DNA from: Tretioscincus oriximinensis
Taxonomy: Eukaryota; Chordata; Lepidosauria; Squamata; Gymnophthalmidae
Direction: 5' to 3'
DNA length: 64,000 nt
NCBI GenBank assembly: GCA_022410635.1
Contig: JAJVDF010000002.1
Span: 6,947,883-7,011,882, forward strand
Part shown: one piece after another, positions 35,160 to 46,430 of the stretch
Layout: every line of letters begins with the position of its first letter
Numbering within the stretch: the stretch's first letter is position 1
The notes under the pieces: generated by a model
The model's input: only the letters and a program-made list of their open reading frames with translations
Told to the model about the DNA's origin: nothing
Databases searched by the model: none
Translations under genes and position numbers: made by a program

Positions 35160-35327
35160 ATGCTCTTTAACCTGGCCTTTGGCTGAAGAAATACCATTTT
35201 CCCACTTTTAGATTCTGTTTTATCATGTTCTTGCTTTGTCCATTTTGTATTGTTGTTTTATTGTTGGCTGCCTTGAGACCTTCGGGTATAGGGTGGGGTA
35301 TAATAATAAATAAATAAATAAATAATG
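35160..35327 (+). mobile_element. L2-type LINE 3' end
   Basis: CCTTTGGCTGAAGAAATACC, TTGTTGGCTGCCTTGAGACC, TTCGGGTATAGGGTGGGG and an AAATAAAT tail. Confidence 0.85.
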
Positions 35328-36294
35328 TAGGCAATGACGGGTTTCATTCCAAAATCTATCCCAGAGGTCCCCTGGCGATTTGAATATCTTTTGTCTCTCT
35401 AATCTAGCCTTTAATCCACGACTGATAAAAAAGTTTGTTCAATAACAAGAGGTGGTTTTGTAAGTTGTATTGTTACAATCGTTGTACCTGCCGATTGACA
35501 TTGGTTACACTGGACAGGCTAAATGCCCCTTTCCCGCAGCTTGTCATTAGTTTTCCATATGGGTTTAGCATTTCTAATTTGTTACTCAATGTGCTGTGTA
35601 GTCGGCACAGGCGTTTCCAGTGTGTTTAACTGGTTTAAAAAATAAAACAGCTGCTAGGACTAGAAAAGACTGGATTTGTCTATAGCCACAGGTTTTTCTG
35701 CCCTGTACGTTTAGGCAGGTAGTAAATCTTTTCATTTTCTCCTCGAAAGCTACCAGATCCTCTTTTGAACAAATCCTTCTTTAAATCTGTCTTCATTCTG
35801 GCATTTACAAATCACTCCCATCAAGCCCTGCTTGCTGACTCAGCCACTGGGTGCCATAAAAATATTGTAAGGCACATGAATGGTCAATATCACCCCTTGT
35901 CTATCGGCGCCAACCTGCAACTGGTACCCACACCCTTCCAGAGAGGCTTGTTTTCTTGCCGAGTGCCAAATCCCAGCTTAATCAGAGAGATGAGCAGGGA
36001 TAAATGCTCCAAAGGACCTGCTTAAGGGAAATTCTTACAGCTGGGCAAAGGCAAGGTTATCACCACCCTGAAATTGCTCAGGACGAGCAATATTGTGAGA
36101 TTGTTTTCTTAATCCTTGTGGATTTGGACAGGGCGCCTGTCGTTCAAGGAAACAGAGCAGCTGGATGTAACAACAGTGGGAGCCTCTTCCTGAAAGCTAT
36201 TTTCTCACTCCTCCTCCTGTCTAATTCTAGCTATTTATTTATGACGCCTTTCTCAGAAGGCAGAAATCCTTCCAAGGTGACTTGCAAGAAAGAG

Positions 36295-36590
36295 CAGTGC
36301 TTGTGGTGGTGCAGTGGTTAAGAACAATGCCCTTTCAATAGAAAGATCAGTGTTCAAGGCCCATCTGTCTGCTATGGGAAGCACTNAGCGCCTTCTATTG
36401 GCCTTACCTTCAACCAACCCAGCTGTTTGAAAGCAAGCGAGTAGATTAATAGGTACCATCACAATGTGATGGGGAAGATAGAATGTAGGTCTTTGGGTGA
36501 AAAAACAGCTTGGAAGCCTCTCTGAGTCCCTTTGGGTGAAAAAAGCGAAGTATTTCGTCGTCTTCTTTTTCTTTTTCTTCAGAATTGTCC
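36295..36590 (+). mobile_element. tRNA-headed SINE, best head
   Basis: The head has an A-box-like TGGTGCAGTGGTTAAGA and a B-box-like GTGTTCAAGGCCC, as expected for a tRNA-derived Pol III promoter. The body has CGCCTTCTATTGGCC, CCCAGCTGTTTGAAAG and GAGTCCCTTTGGGTGA, then a TTC/TTTTC tail. Confidence 0.8.
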
Positions 36591-36811
36591 ATGAAGCACT
36601 ATTATCCACCAACATCACAGTGAATAGCCTTTTGTGATCCAACACAGACAGGATGTTATTTTTTTATTCTCTTTTCCTTGGTTTTCCCTCCTCCCCAGCT
36701 TGTGGTTCATTACATATAAAAAGTCCTTGCAAGAATAGCCTAGAGTTGTAAGTTGCCATGGGATATGGAAGATTAATAAGATTATCAGCATTTTTACACT
36801 TTGACTGAAGA

Positions 36812-36990
36812 ATATTTATTTATTTATTTATTTATACTTATACCCCGCCCTATACCCGAAGGTCTCAGGGCGGCAAAAACAGTAAAACATCAATATAAAA
36901 ATTAAAAAAGTATAAAACAATATTAAAAGTAGGGATAGAGATGGCATTTCTTCAGCCAAAGGCCAGGCAAAAGAGGCAAAATAGTCCGTT
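36812..36990 (-). mobile_element. L2-type LINE 3' end
   Basis: ATTTATTTATTTATTTATAC, CCCGCCCTATACCCGAAGG, TCTCAGGGCGGC, then CTTCAGCCAAAGGCC. Confidence 0.85.
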
Positions 36991-37184
36991 AGCAAGAACA
37001 GTGCATTCACATTGCTTCACTATTCTCTAACTTTCCAGATTTTAAAAGGGTAGTAAAATTTTGTAAAGCATACATCACTTTCTTTTCACCGCACAGGTAT
37101 TTGTTACTTTGTGCTGGAATAGCACATTAATTCTAAATAGAATACATTAAATTTGTGTGTGTAACATGGAAAAATGTGGAAATG

Positions 37185-37470
37185 CCCAGGAGGAATAAGA
37201 GGAGCCCTGCTGAATGTAGGCAGAACCCAACTAGTCCAGCATTCTATTCCACACAGAGGCCCACCATTTGCACCTGGGCAGTCTCAAGCAGAAGAAGGCA
37301 AATCCTGTTCTCGACTCCATGCAATGATACTTCAGGAATCCTGCCTGCTGCTCCATCTTGGAAGCAGCATCATTAGATCTATCCTAGTAGCTATTTATAC
37401 CCTTGACTTCCATGAACTTGTCCAATCTTGTCTTAAAGCTAACTAGACTGCTAATTATCAAATACTTTTG
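37185..37470 (-). mobile_element. CR1-clade LINE fragment, diverged subfamily
   Basis: GAGGAGCCCTGCTGAAT, AGTCCAGCATTCTATTCC, GGCCCACCATTTGCACCTGG and CTTGTCTTAAAGCTAACTAG, the complement of the CR1-like 3' end. Confidence 0.8.
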
Positions 37471-37917
37471 TAAGTACATCCATAGTAACTCCTCATTCAA
37501 GAATTCTTAGCGGGAATAAATGTGTACATGCAATTAAAATACCTGAACCCATTCCCCTTGTTGTTCTTAACAGCTGTGCAAATGAAGGTTCTTTCCACGC
37601 AGGACATTATACTATGTTAACATGTTAATAGGGTTCCAGACTATGTTCCAGACTATGAAGACATATATGTGACATGCCTCCTTCCTTCAACAACAATATG
37701 CAGTGAAATGCTTTTCAGCAACATTCTAGAAAGCACTGTTGAAGTGGTACGCCTTCAAAGGTACCAGCAGCACTCTAAGATCTAGCCTAGCTTTTAAAAG
37801 TGCCTAACATAGCTGGAGAGGCATGGATAGCTTGGGTGTTTAGGTGGTCCTTCACCTGCATGAGGATTAATCCACCATAGCTGGAGTTGATATAGAGCTG
37901 GGCAAGTTAGCTTGCAC

Positions 37918-38075
37918 ATTTATTTTATTATTTATTTATTTTATTTACTTGCATTTATACCGTTTATACTTACATTTATACATGTAAGACCTATACCCGA
38001 AAGGTTGTGAGGGTGGATCTCAATAAAAAACATAAAAACAGATTTAAAAGAAACAATTAAAAACAGAGCAGTGCC
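37918..38075 (-). mobile_element. L2-type LINE 3' end
   Basis: ATTTATTTTATTTACTTGCA, CCTATACCCGAAAGG and GGGTGGATCTCAATAAAAA. Confidence 0.7.
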
Positions 38076-38177
38076 TTCAAAGAGAAGGGACTTTTTGGCT
38101 CAGCCAATGCATGGTGCAGCTTCACTAGGCATCTGAACGTGTACGGCACAGTTGCCTGACACACCTCAGGGGTAGGA

Positions 38178-38343
38178 TGACCAGATAACCGTTTTTGGGT
38201 GGTGGTGGTTGGAAATCCGATTTTGGGGTGCCTCCTGGTTTTTACTGAGGGAAAAAAAACTTTTTTTGAAAAAATATTTCCTCAGCAAAACCCAGGAGGC
38301 ACCCCAATCCCCAACCTCCCCCAAAAAGTGGTCATTTGGTCAG
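38178..38343. mobile_element. 166-bp foldback element
   Basis: Ends TGACCAGATAACC and GGTCATTTGGTCA mirror each other. The inner arms TTGGGGTGCCTCCTGG (38223 on) and CCAGGAGGCACCCCAA (to 38307) are exact complements, around an A/T-rich centre. Looks like a MITE; the superfamily is unknown. Confidence 0.75.
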
Positions 38344-39574
38344 ACTACCTCAGGGGGAGAGAATTCCACAAGTTGGGGAAAAGGCCCTCCTATGTGTCCA
38401 CAGTGGGACTGTCATCATAAGACGTTAGGGTGTGGGCAGGTATGGGACAAGCTGATCTACTCTTGTTGGACCATGTCTTCCCTGGTACCTGCCACTAGTT
38501 TGGGGAAATTGAAATGATAATATGTACAAGTCATTGTTGGGGTTTGGTCTACTGTTGTTTTTAGTTTCTGGTTGCTATTAAGTTAAGGCTTGAGAGAAGT
38601 CCCCAAGCCAAAAGTCAAGTATTGGTGAAACATCTTCTACCTTTGATGCTTCTACTTTTTTCTTCCCCTAGTTCCTTGAGAAGTAAAGTATATGTTGAAT
38701 CACGTTAATTATTAGACTTTCAAAAACATGTTTCATATGAAAAATATTAAAGCGGGTTACGTTTTTTAAAAAGTTAAGCCTTAGCAGACCAGTTACACTG
38801 GGAAAGCCTGATTTAAAGAGATGCCTCAAATAAGCACCTAATCGATGCGTGAAAGGTGGTGCGCACATATCAGAAGGAGGAGCATGCAAGGGAGAGGTTT
38901 TGAAGGACACAAGGTCATTGAAAGCTGTATTAAAGAAACACATTTTAATCTGCAGTCTGTGTTGATGAGAGGGAGAAACAGACTACTGTCTGACGTGAAG
39001 GCAATCTTGTAGAAACAAAAGGCCAATGCACAGCAGGAGGCCTTTGTTTTAAAGGTGAATAAGATTTAAATAGTCATAATCCTCCAGGAGCTCTGTGAAG
39101 TTCAGGTCATCATCAAACAAACTAGTTAAATTGGGTGGCGGATTAATGATTGGAATTATGAAATCTGGCACATGTCTGCAGAATAGGAACAAGTTGCTTA
39201 AAAAGGAGAAGGATAGTAGGTATCACAATGTATTAACAACAACCAAAGCGTTTTGTGGTTGTGTGCAGGTGATTTTCATTAAATCAAAACTAGTTGGAGG
39301 CAATGTTGGAGCAAAGTAAGATACCAGGTATTTTCCCTCATCATATTCTTTTCCATGTGAGAGAGGCTGCCACCAGTATAGGTTTCTATAAGGGGGCTCT
39401 GAAATCACGTTTTGGATCATTTCTGTATTGGCCTTTATTCTGATGTATTCATTCAATGTCTTTATATGCAATATTCATTGAGGGTTTTATTCTGCAGTTT
39501 TCATTTGGGGTTATACTGGCATAAGATGGCAGAAAGTTTTCCCTTCTACTTCCACTTGAGAAGCAGTTTGTGGG

Positions 39575-39648
39575 CTATTGTGTGCAGGAGAAGCTGAATT
39601 GAATGGATTGTGGCCTGAGTCAGCATGACTTCTCATGTTCTTATGGCA
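39575..39648 (+). mobile_element. CR1-clade LINE 3' end relic
   Basis: GGATTGTGGCCTGAGTCAGC and CTCATGTTCTTATGG are the last blocks and terminal repeat of the CR1-like family. Confidence 0.6.
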
Positions 39649-40605
39649 GATCTCTGTTCTGAGATACATCCCCAAAAGAGCCTTGAACTTGCAATAAAGA
39701 TAAACCAATTAGCTTATTATTTATATCTGACAAACTTTCAACCTAGTGGACTGGCTGGGCCACATGAGGTCTTTTCTTCTTTCTCCCTCCTGCCCACCTT
39801 GTTTTTGTTTAGAATTTTTGCTTCTAACCTTCGGCACTCCATTGGCGCATCCCATTTCACTACCAAAATAGGATCCCTATATTTTGGAAAAGGGGAGTTT
39901 CATGCATGGCCTGCTGTTCCAGGAAAGGCAATGTCAAAGTCTGTCAGTAAACTCTCTAAGTAGACAAAATGGTAAGGGTGAGGGAGTCCCTTATTCCATA
40001 CAAATATGAAGAGATGAGTCACCTGGAACCTTTTCTAGCTCAATGTTCCATGTTGAAAGAGCCTGAATCCTTGGTATTCCATTCTCCATGCAGAAGTGAA
40101 CATGCCAACAGACTGAGAAAGCAGAAGATTCTGAGACTGAAACCAGATGTTCACTCTGCTGTTGACCAGCAATGCCTGGCACGTCTGTGCTTTGCGAGAG
40201 TGGGTGACTCATTTATGGAAAACTTAAAAATTCAGGCAAAAATGAGTCACACCAAAAAAGTCTGTTTTGTCCAACTCTAAAAACGTGCTTGAAAGTTCAG
40301 AAACATCCATGAGATTTTTTATGGTTGGCTTCATTTCTGAAGAAGAATATGGAGATAAAAGTTGTTGCTTTGTATAAATCCAAGTTAACTTGAAATTCAA
40401 GCATGAACTTGTGTATGCTGATCATTACTATTGTTGTCAAGAACAGAGGCTGCATTTCAGTGTTTTACATGACCCACCCTTAAGCCTTGTCACCAAAGAG
40501 CATTATCTTGTGTATGCAGCTGTGGAATTAGTTCAGAACTAAGTGTTTAGATCATATAAGACCATATAACAAATTCTCTTTAACTAGAATAGCCTTACAG
40601 GTGTT

Positions 40606-40669
40606 CTTTCTGCACTGGAATTGCCATAGCAGGCAAATAATGGTTACCTGAAAAGACCCAGTGTAGAAA
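40606..40669. mobile_element. 64-bp MITE, family A-type ends
   Basis: CTTTCTGCACTGG at left and CCAGTGTAGAAA at right, with a 39-bp interior; a short relative of the larger family A copies. Confidence 0.5.
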
Positions 40670-40864
40670 TAGCTTATGATTATATGCTTTCACATTACAA
40701 TAGTATGCACTAGCTCTTGCTCCTGACAATTGGGAGAACTGTAGCATTTGCACCATGAACCACGTAATATTTTCCAGGCAGCTGCAATTTTTCCATATCC
40801 TCCTTTGCATCCACAAACACATTTAAAAAACAATAATTCAAAAGCACATTAGAGATATAAAATA

Positions 40865-41028
40865 TATTTGGAATATATTCCAGTGGAATAGGAGCTTGCT
40901 ATCTACACAGTAGTGCAGACTACAGTAGGGCCCAATCTGCCATAGGCTGCACTAGCATGCGGACGGCAGGTCCCTATTCCAAGAAATATCCCAGAATAAG
41001 ATTGAGTTCAGATAGGACCTTAGAGGCT
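40865..41028. mobile_element. Foldback MITE, family A
   Basis: GTGGAATAGGAGCTTGCTAT and the mirrored GGCAGGTCCCTATTCC, around GCAGACTACAGTAGGGCCC. Confidence 0.65.
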
Positions 41029-41187
41029 CTATGGCGTGGATGTTACCACATCTAAGCTTATTTGAAGATTCATTTAAAAAATATATTTAGTCTTAGGTTG
41101 CATCCAAACATTTATTTATTCCATATTTGGCTATTCCAGAATAAACACTGTCTGGTCTACTTTATTCTGGAATATCCATGCTTCATC

Positions 41188-41395
41188 ACAGAATCATAGA
41201 ATCATAGAGTTGGAAGGGACCTCCAGGGTCATCAGTCAACCCCCTGCTCAATGCAGGATTCATTAAACCATCCCAGACAGATGACTGTCCAGTCTCTGTT
41301 TGAAGACTTCCAGCGAAGACGAACTAACTGCCTCCTGTGGCAAACTGTTCCATTGGTTTATCACCCTGACTGTGATAAAATCCTACGGTAGCTGA
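41188..41395 (-). mobile_element. Classical CR1 LINE 3' end
   Basis: The + strand begins ATCATAGAATCATAGAGTTG, then GGAAGGGACCTCCAGGGTCA: the well-known CR1 terminal 8-bp repeat and 3' UTR in reverse. A different subfamily from the TTCTTATG-tailed copies. Confidence 0.9.
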
Positions 41396-42407
41396 ATAAA
41401 TAACATCAGGATACAACTTCAGACCAGTGTCTACCACACTATGTAGTGCATGCCATGCTGGGTCAGAACAGTATAGCCTAAGGGCCCTCTACATGTTTAT
41501 TGACCCGTGCTTGGGCCTGTCTCAGTTTCCAGTTTTGGAGGATGGATTAGCATTGAACATAATCTGCTTCCAAATGGGATGACCTCATTAGGTATCAATG
41601 GTAAACTCCTTTATTGGGGTCTATCACCAAGACAAGCTGGGGGACAGTTTCAATGGCTTGCAATAGTGTGTCACCAAAATGTGTCCTCTAGAGGCCCCAA
41701 GACTGGAAATGTTTGTTCAGTGTGATGAAGGGGGCTGGGTGGATCGCTGTAAGATAAGCTCTGCATATGTCAGGAAAAAGAGAAGCAAGCTGCAATTTGA
41801 ACATGCATGAAACAGCATGTCTGTCTATCACACAACTAAAAATAGAGCACTACAGAGCTGAGAAGAAAGCGGCTGAGAAGAGGGAAGTAGGAAGTGGTAG
41901 AAGGGCTGTCGTACAAATATGACAGTTGTGTTTTCTGTAACAGGAAAATGCAATAAGCAAAAATAATCATACGTTAATCATAGGTTCTAGTAGAGGTCTG
42001 TGCTTTCCCTCTTCCTTGCAATTTATTAATGCCAGTCATAAGCTGTCCTGGGCTTCAGACTGCATCAGTGGCAAATTGTAGATTACCAACACCCAACGTT
42101 TCCACACAGATACCAACCACTGCTGCCATGTGCCTTCTTGCTGTCCTCTGTGGCTGGGCAGCAGAAAAAGAAACTAGAAAGTCAAGGGATCCTTTCCTCA
42201 TTGGCACTGCCTCCTTCCCTCCCAGCGCCACCACCTCCTCTCCTCCTGGGATCTTTACTCCTGCTGCACATAGGTGCACGCTGTGTGTCAAGGGGGGGGG
42301 GGGCGGGCGGGTTATGCTGTTTTTATTACTATTTGTTATCCCTTTGAAATTTCACACTCCTGAGAACTTTGTGCCTGGGGGAACCACCGCTGAATCCCTT
42401 TAGACTA

Positions 42408-42500
42408 CACTACTGTTCTGGGTTATATCTTAGAATAGGGCCCTGCCACCCACATGCTGATGTAGGTTACAGCAAGATCCACCTGGAGCTGAATCCAAAC
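42408..42500. mobile_element. MITE family A fragment
   Basis: TTCTGGGTTATATCTTAGAA, TAGGGCCCTGCCACCCACAT and GCTGATGTAGG are the half-element blocks. Confidence 0.55.
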
Positions 42501-42874
42501 AGGGTGTAAAATCTTAGTTAAGAAGTGGCTCAAAATAAGTGGTGGTCGCATCTAGACACTTGAAGCCTCAAATGTACATCAAATGAAATCCCTTTCCAAA
42601 ACCTTTCAAGATGTATAGAGATGGTTAAGAGTCATGGTGTCCAGATATTACCACTTCCAATCCATTTTTTAACTGCTTTGTGTGTGTGTTTAAAGTCTCG
42701 GTCTGCGCAGATCCCTATTCCGAGATATAATTCAGAATGAAAACTCATACGGAAAGGGCTTTTTATTTGAACTTCCTGGGAGTCAACTGATGGTCTGCTA
42801 TTCAGCTAAAATGTAGTCCAATAATCTCTAAGAGACATTCTTTTTATTGCCTCTGGACGGAGCAACTGCCAATA

Positions 42875-43012
42875 TTCCTGAACTACCACTGTGAACAGGT
42901 GACGGTTTTGCCTTCGTCTGCTTCAGACTGCCTATGTGCAATTGGTAGGCCAGTGTGTGAGAGAATGCTGGACTGGATGGGCTCTGGCCTGATTCACCAG
43001 GGTTCCTAATCT
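42875..43012 (+). mobile_element. CR1-clade LINE 3' end fragment
   Basis: CTTCGTCTGCTTCAGACTGC, GTGCAATTGGTAGGCC, AGAATGCTGGACTGGATGGG and CTGGCCTGATTCACCAGGG. Lies about 310 bp upstream of the first SYNE3 coding exon. Confidence 0.8.
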
Positions 43013-43340
43013 TGACAGTGCTATTTATGTACTAGCCAGTCAATGGGAATAGTTCCCAGTGACCATTTTCAATAAGTAGGTGTAAAAAAACAAATAATGT
43101 GAGCTTCATTTTGAGAAAACTATTTGCCAGGTAAAAGAATATTTAGGAATTTGTACAGTTTTTGTATGTGATTTTTTTTACAGAGATTACATTTATTATT
43201 CCAAATGTCAAAGGATAACTCTGCTCTGTATGTGTGAAGTGCAAATCAATAAAGTTTTTTTGGAAAAATTTGAATTAAACCCTTAAGTATTCCCAAGCTA
43301 GAAACTTTCTTTTCTTTCATCCATAGTTTTATCTGATGCC

Positions 43341-43484
43341 ATGACTCAGCAGCCCCAAGATGAATTTGACAACAGTGTGGAAAAAGCAATACAATGGATG
43401 AAGACCATACAAGAGAGATTACAAGGAAATGACAACACTAAAGGGCCCCGATCTGCCCTGGAGGCCAGATTGAGGGATACAGAG
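43341..43484 (+). CDS. SYNE3: SYNE3 coding exon 1 (residues 1-48)
   Basis: The exon begins at 43327 after a pyrimidine-rich acceptor ending CCATAG and has 14 nt of 5' UTR before the ATG at 43341. It codes for 48 codons beginning MTQQPQDEFD and ends in phase 0 at the donor GTAAAG (43485). The start was chosen because it matches the conserved nesprin-3 N-terminus and has a purine (G) at -3. It forms the first helices of spectrin repeat 1, the plectin-binding repeat. Arg43 and Leu44, which I recall as being required for plectin binding in the mammalian protein, are present in the motif EARLRDTE. A two-codon frame ATG-CCA-TGA at 43336 overlaps the start codon. Confidence 0.96.
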
Positions 43485-43844
43485 GTAAAGCGGTATTGTT
43501 ATTGTCATGATTACTGCCTTTAAATAATATGTTTTCATACCCATTTACAAACAAAATATAATACCTCTCATGTTCCATTTCTCAAGAGGCATGCTTTTCA
43601 TCTATCTTGCACCTCTTTCACTTCATTACTGCTGAATCTACTGTGCTATTTTTCAGTAGGCCTCTTCCTTATAATGCTACTCCTAAATCTAATATTATAT
43701 TTTATACTAGTGTGGGAGAAAATCCAAGCAAATGGGCGTTTGGGTTTTACCATGTGCATGTATGCACATGAGGAGTGACATCATGGCAGGGAGGGAAGTC
43801 CTCTGTAAGGACATTTACTATAACTGGCAGTTTTTTCTGCTACT

Positions 43845-44155
43845 TGAAGAAGAAGAAGAAGAAGAATCTGGTTTTTATATTCCACCCATCTTATCTGAAG
43901 GTACTCAGAGCGACTTACAAGGTTAATTTTTGCCTGAAGACTTATATCTGTTCTACCTTCCCCACCAGATTAATGGTGGTACTCATTTGTCTAATTGAAA
44001 TGTAGATTGCAAATTTACTTTCTTTCAAATAGCTAAGTTGGCTGGAGCTGATGGCCATTAGAAGATGCTAACCCCTCCCCACATCCAACACAGGGCCTCA
44101 AAACTGACTTTCTCAGTTGAAAGACCGGCTCTTAGCAACGGCACTATTCGTGTCT
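43845..44155 (-). mobile_element. tRNA-headed SINE, - orientation, SYNE3 intron 2
   Basis: A GAAGAAGAAGAAGAATCTGG tail, TACTCAGAGCGACTTACAAG, AAATAGCTAAGTTGGCTGGA, then a head with AGTTGAAAGACCGGCTCTTA. Antisense to SYNE3. Confidence 0.75.
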
Positions 44156-44500
44156 TCTATAGTACAGACTATATCTTTATTCTGCCCTTCAAGTGTACTA
44201 TGAATGTACTAATTTAGCTCTCAATAGCTTTTGCACTGTGCTAAGGGAATGGTGGGACAAGTGGCAGTGCAGATTTCTCTTCGGGACCATCGCTGAGACC
44301 ATTTTCTACCACTGGTCTAAAAATAATTAAGTGCAATATTAAAACTTCAGTGAAGGGAGGAGAGAGAGGGTGGGGAGACGAAACCTCAAAAGAAAAAATA
44401 AGCACAAAGAAGAGTAGGGATTGACAGACACTTAAACTAGTTCCCCTTTTTTCTTAAACTGCTCATTGATTAACTTTTAATATCTTGTTCTCTCTGGCAG

Positions 44501-44673
44501 AAAATCTGTGCATTAGAGCCCGAGGGCCGGTTGAAAGTGGACTTGGTTCTAATGAAAGCTGATGCTCTTCTTCAGTGTATCAGTGAAGATAAAAAGCACG
44601 AAATTTTATCAAAACTAAAGGATGTTAAATCCATGTGGGAAGAAACAGTCATATATATTACACATTGTCACAG
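44501..44673 (+). CDS. SYNE3: SYNE3 coding exon 2 (residues 49-106 part)
   Basis: The acceptor TCTCTGGCAG ends at 44500 and the donor GTACGA starts at 44674. The exon gives 57 codons plus two bases (AG) that complete a Ser codon with the first base of the next exon. The reading starts KICALEPEGR and includes WEETVIYITHCH, amphipathic spectrin-repeat helices typical of nesprin-3. Reading through the donor gives a stop shortly after, which supports the exon boundary. This exon completes spectrin repeat 1 and begins the next helical unit. Confidence 0.95.
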
Positions 44674-44864
44674 GTACGATTGCACTGCTAACTACTGGCA
44701 CATGACCGCTATTCTTTACAGGTAAAGCAATAGCAGAGGAGTGACTAAAGTACACTTCCTGATACATTCTGTCACATTCTGTCCTTATACATTTGCCAGG
44801 ATTGGATTCCAGTTTCTATTGTGATTAGTAAGTAAAGTGGTTACTACAATAATATAAAAGCAAC

Positions 44865-45608
44865 ATTTGCAAACAAAAAAGCAAATTCAATCTTAGGGAT
44901 AATTAGGAAAGGAATTGATAACAAGTCAGCAAGTGTTGTTTTGACTCTGTGGTGAGGCCCCATTTGGAATCCTGTGCACAATTCTGGTCACCACATCTCA
45001 CCAAGGACATTGTGGAACTAGAGAAGATGCAGAAAAGGGCAGCAAGAATGATCAGGGGCTGGAGCACCTCCCTTATGAAATCCAGCTGCAACATCTGGGT
45101 CTCTTCAGCCTCGAAAGATGGCATTTGAGAGGTGATCTAATTGTAGTGTATGAAATCATGCACGGGATGAATAAGGTGAACAGAGAAAAAATGTTTTCTC
45201 TCTCACATAACACTAGGGCCAGGGGGCATTCCTTGAAGCTGATGGGTGGAAGAGTGGGGACAGACAAGAGAAAGTATTTTTTCACCCAGAGGGTAATCAG
45301 TCTTTGGAATTTACTTCTAGAAGAGGTGATGGTAGCTAGCAGCCTGAATAGATTTAAGACAGGATTAGAAAAGTTCATGGACACCAAGAGTATAAACAGC
45401 TACTAAGATAGATGTCTTGATGCAGCCTCTGAGATGGAGCAACAGGCAGGACTACTGAAATGCCATCTGCAGTTGCATATTTTACCTTCTTCTGTTCAGA
45501 CTGCACAGGTGCAATTGGTGAGCCTCTGTGTGAGACAGAATGCTGGACTAGATGAGCTCCAGCCTGATTCAGCAGGTCTCCTCTGCTGCTCTTATGTTTT
45601 TATAAAGT
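44865..45608 (+). mobile_element. CR1-clade LINE in SYNE3 intron 3, sense
   Basis: The + strand frame includes MRGDLIVVYEIMHGMNKVNR and TQRVISLWNLLLEEVM. The 3' UTR has GGAGCAACAGGCAGGACTAC and a GTGTGAGACAGAATGCTGG block, ending at CTTATGTTTTTAT. More diverged than the copy at 59846. Confidence 0.88.
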
Positions 45609-46097
45609 TATTCCTTTCTTTCTCCAGTCAGAATTAAGATTGTGGGCAGTGCTGCTTTTCAAGGGGCTTTATAGTTATTTTGAAACCAATTTTTCATTTT
45701 CCTTACAGTAAAAATTGATTGAAAACATTGATGGACTCAGGACAAAGGAAACAGACACACAAGTTCATAATATTTTAAAATTTGTTAGTATTGTTTTACG
45801 ACTGCCAGGGAAAAGCAGGACGTCCAACTGGAGGTCTTCCTTTTATCTTTCCAAACCGTTATTTACTCCCAGTGGATCAAAAATGTGGAAATGTAGGCTT
45901 CAATCAGATTTTTTACTTTCTCCCAATATTCTTTGAGAATTGTTAAACTTGTTGTGTCTATTTGCAGGACAATTAAAATTATAATTGGACAAGGCAAGGC
46001 AAGTGCAAATTGCAACTAACAAAATGCAACATATGAAAAAAGAAATTCTTATGGTCCAAAGAGTTATTTGACTTGGAGTATTTTTGCACTTACTTTC

Positions 46098-46260
46098 TAG
46101 CAAAGGAGTCTAGTATCTTTGAGACTAACCCGAAAGAGATAAACAGTGTGAGCTTTTGTAAATAAGTCTACTTCTTAGACTTATGGAATAGATTTGTCTA
46201 TGAAAACTTATGGTGTCAACCTTTTTCTTGTTAATCTTTTAGCTGCTACAAGATTCCCTT
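46098..46260. mobile_element. Head-to-head Penelope-tail dimer, diverged
   Basis: The left arm (- strand) runs CTAGCAAAGGAGTCTAGTAT to GCTTTTGTAAATAAGTC. The right arm (+ strand) runs TAGATTTGTCTATGAAAACT to TTGTTAATCTTTTAGC. Same architecture as the better copies. Confidence 0.65.
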
Positions 46261-46282
46261 ACAAGAAATTCTGTACTTTACC

Positions 46283-46430
46283 ATAAGAACATAAGAACAT
46301 AAGAAGAGCCATACTGGATCAGGCCACAGCCCATCGAGTCCAGCATTCTGTGTCACACAAAGGCCCACCAGATGCACCTGGGCAATCCGAACAGAGGAAA
46401 GCAAAATATGCTGCCCCTGTTCGTGACTAA
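46283..46430 (-). mobile_element. CR1-clade LINE 3' end, short
   Basis: Starts with three CATAAGAA units, then GAGCCATACTGGATCAGGCC and GGCCCACCAGATGCACCTGG. Only the last ~150 bp of the element is present. Confidence 0.88.

Noticed and set aside
43341..43484. Assignment to SYNE1 or SYNE2
   Set aside because: The N-terminus starts directly with a spectrin repeat and lacks calponin-homology domains, and segments such as ELQLGLKEKQWQLSH fit nesprin-3.
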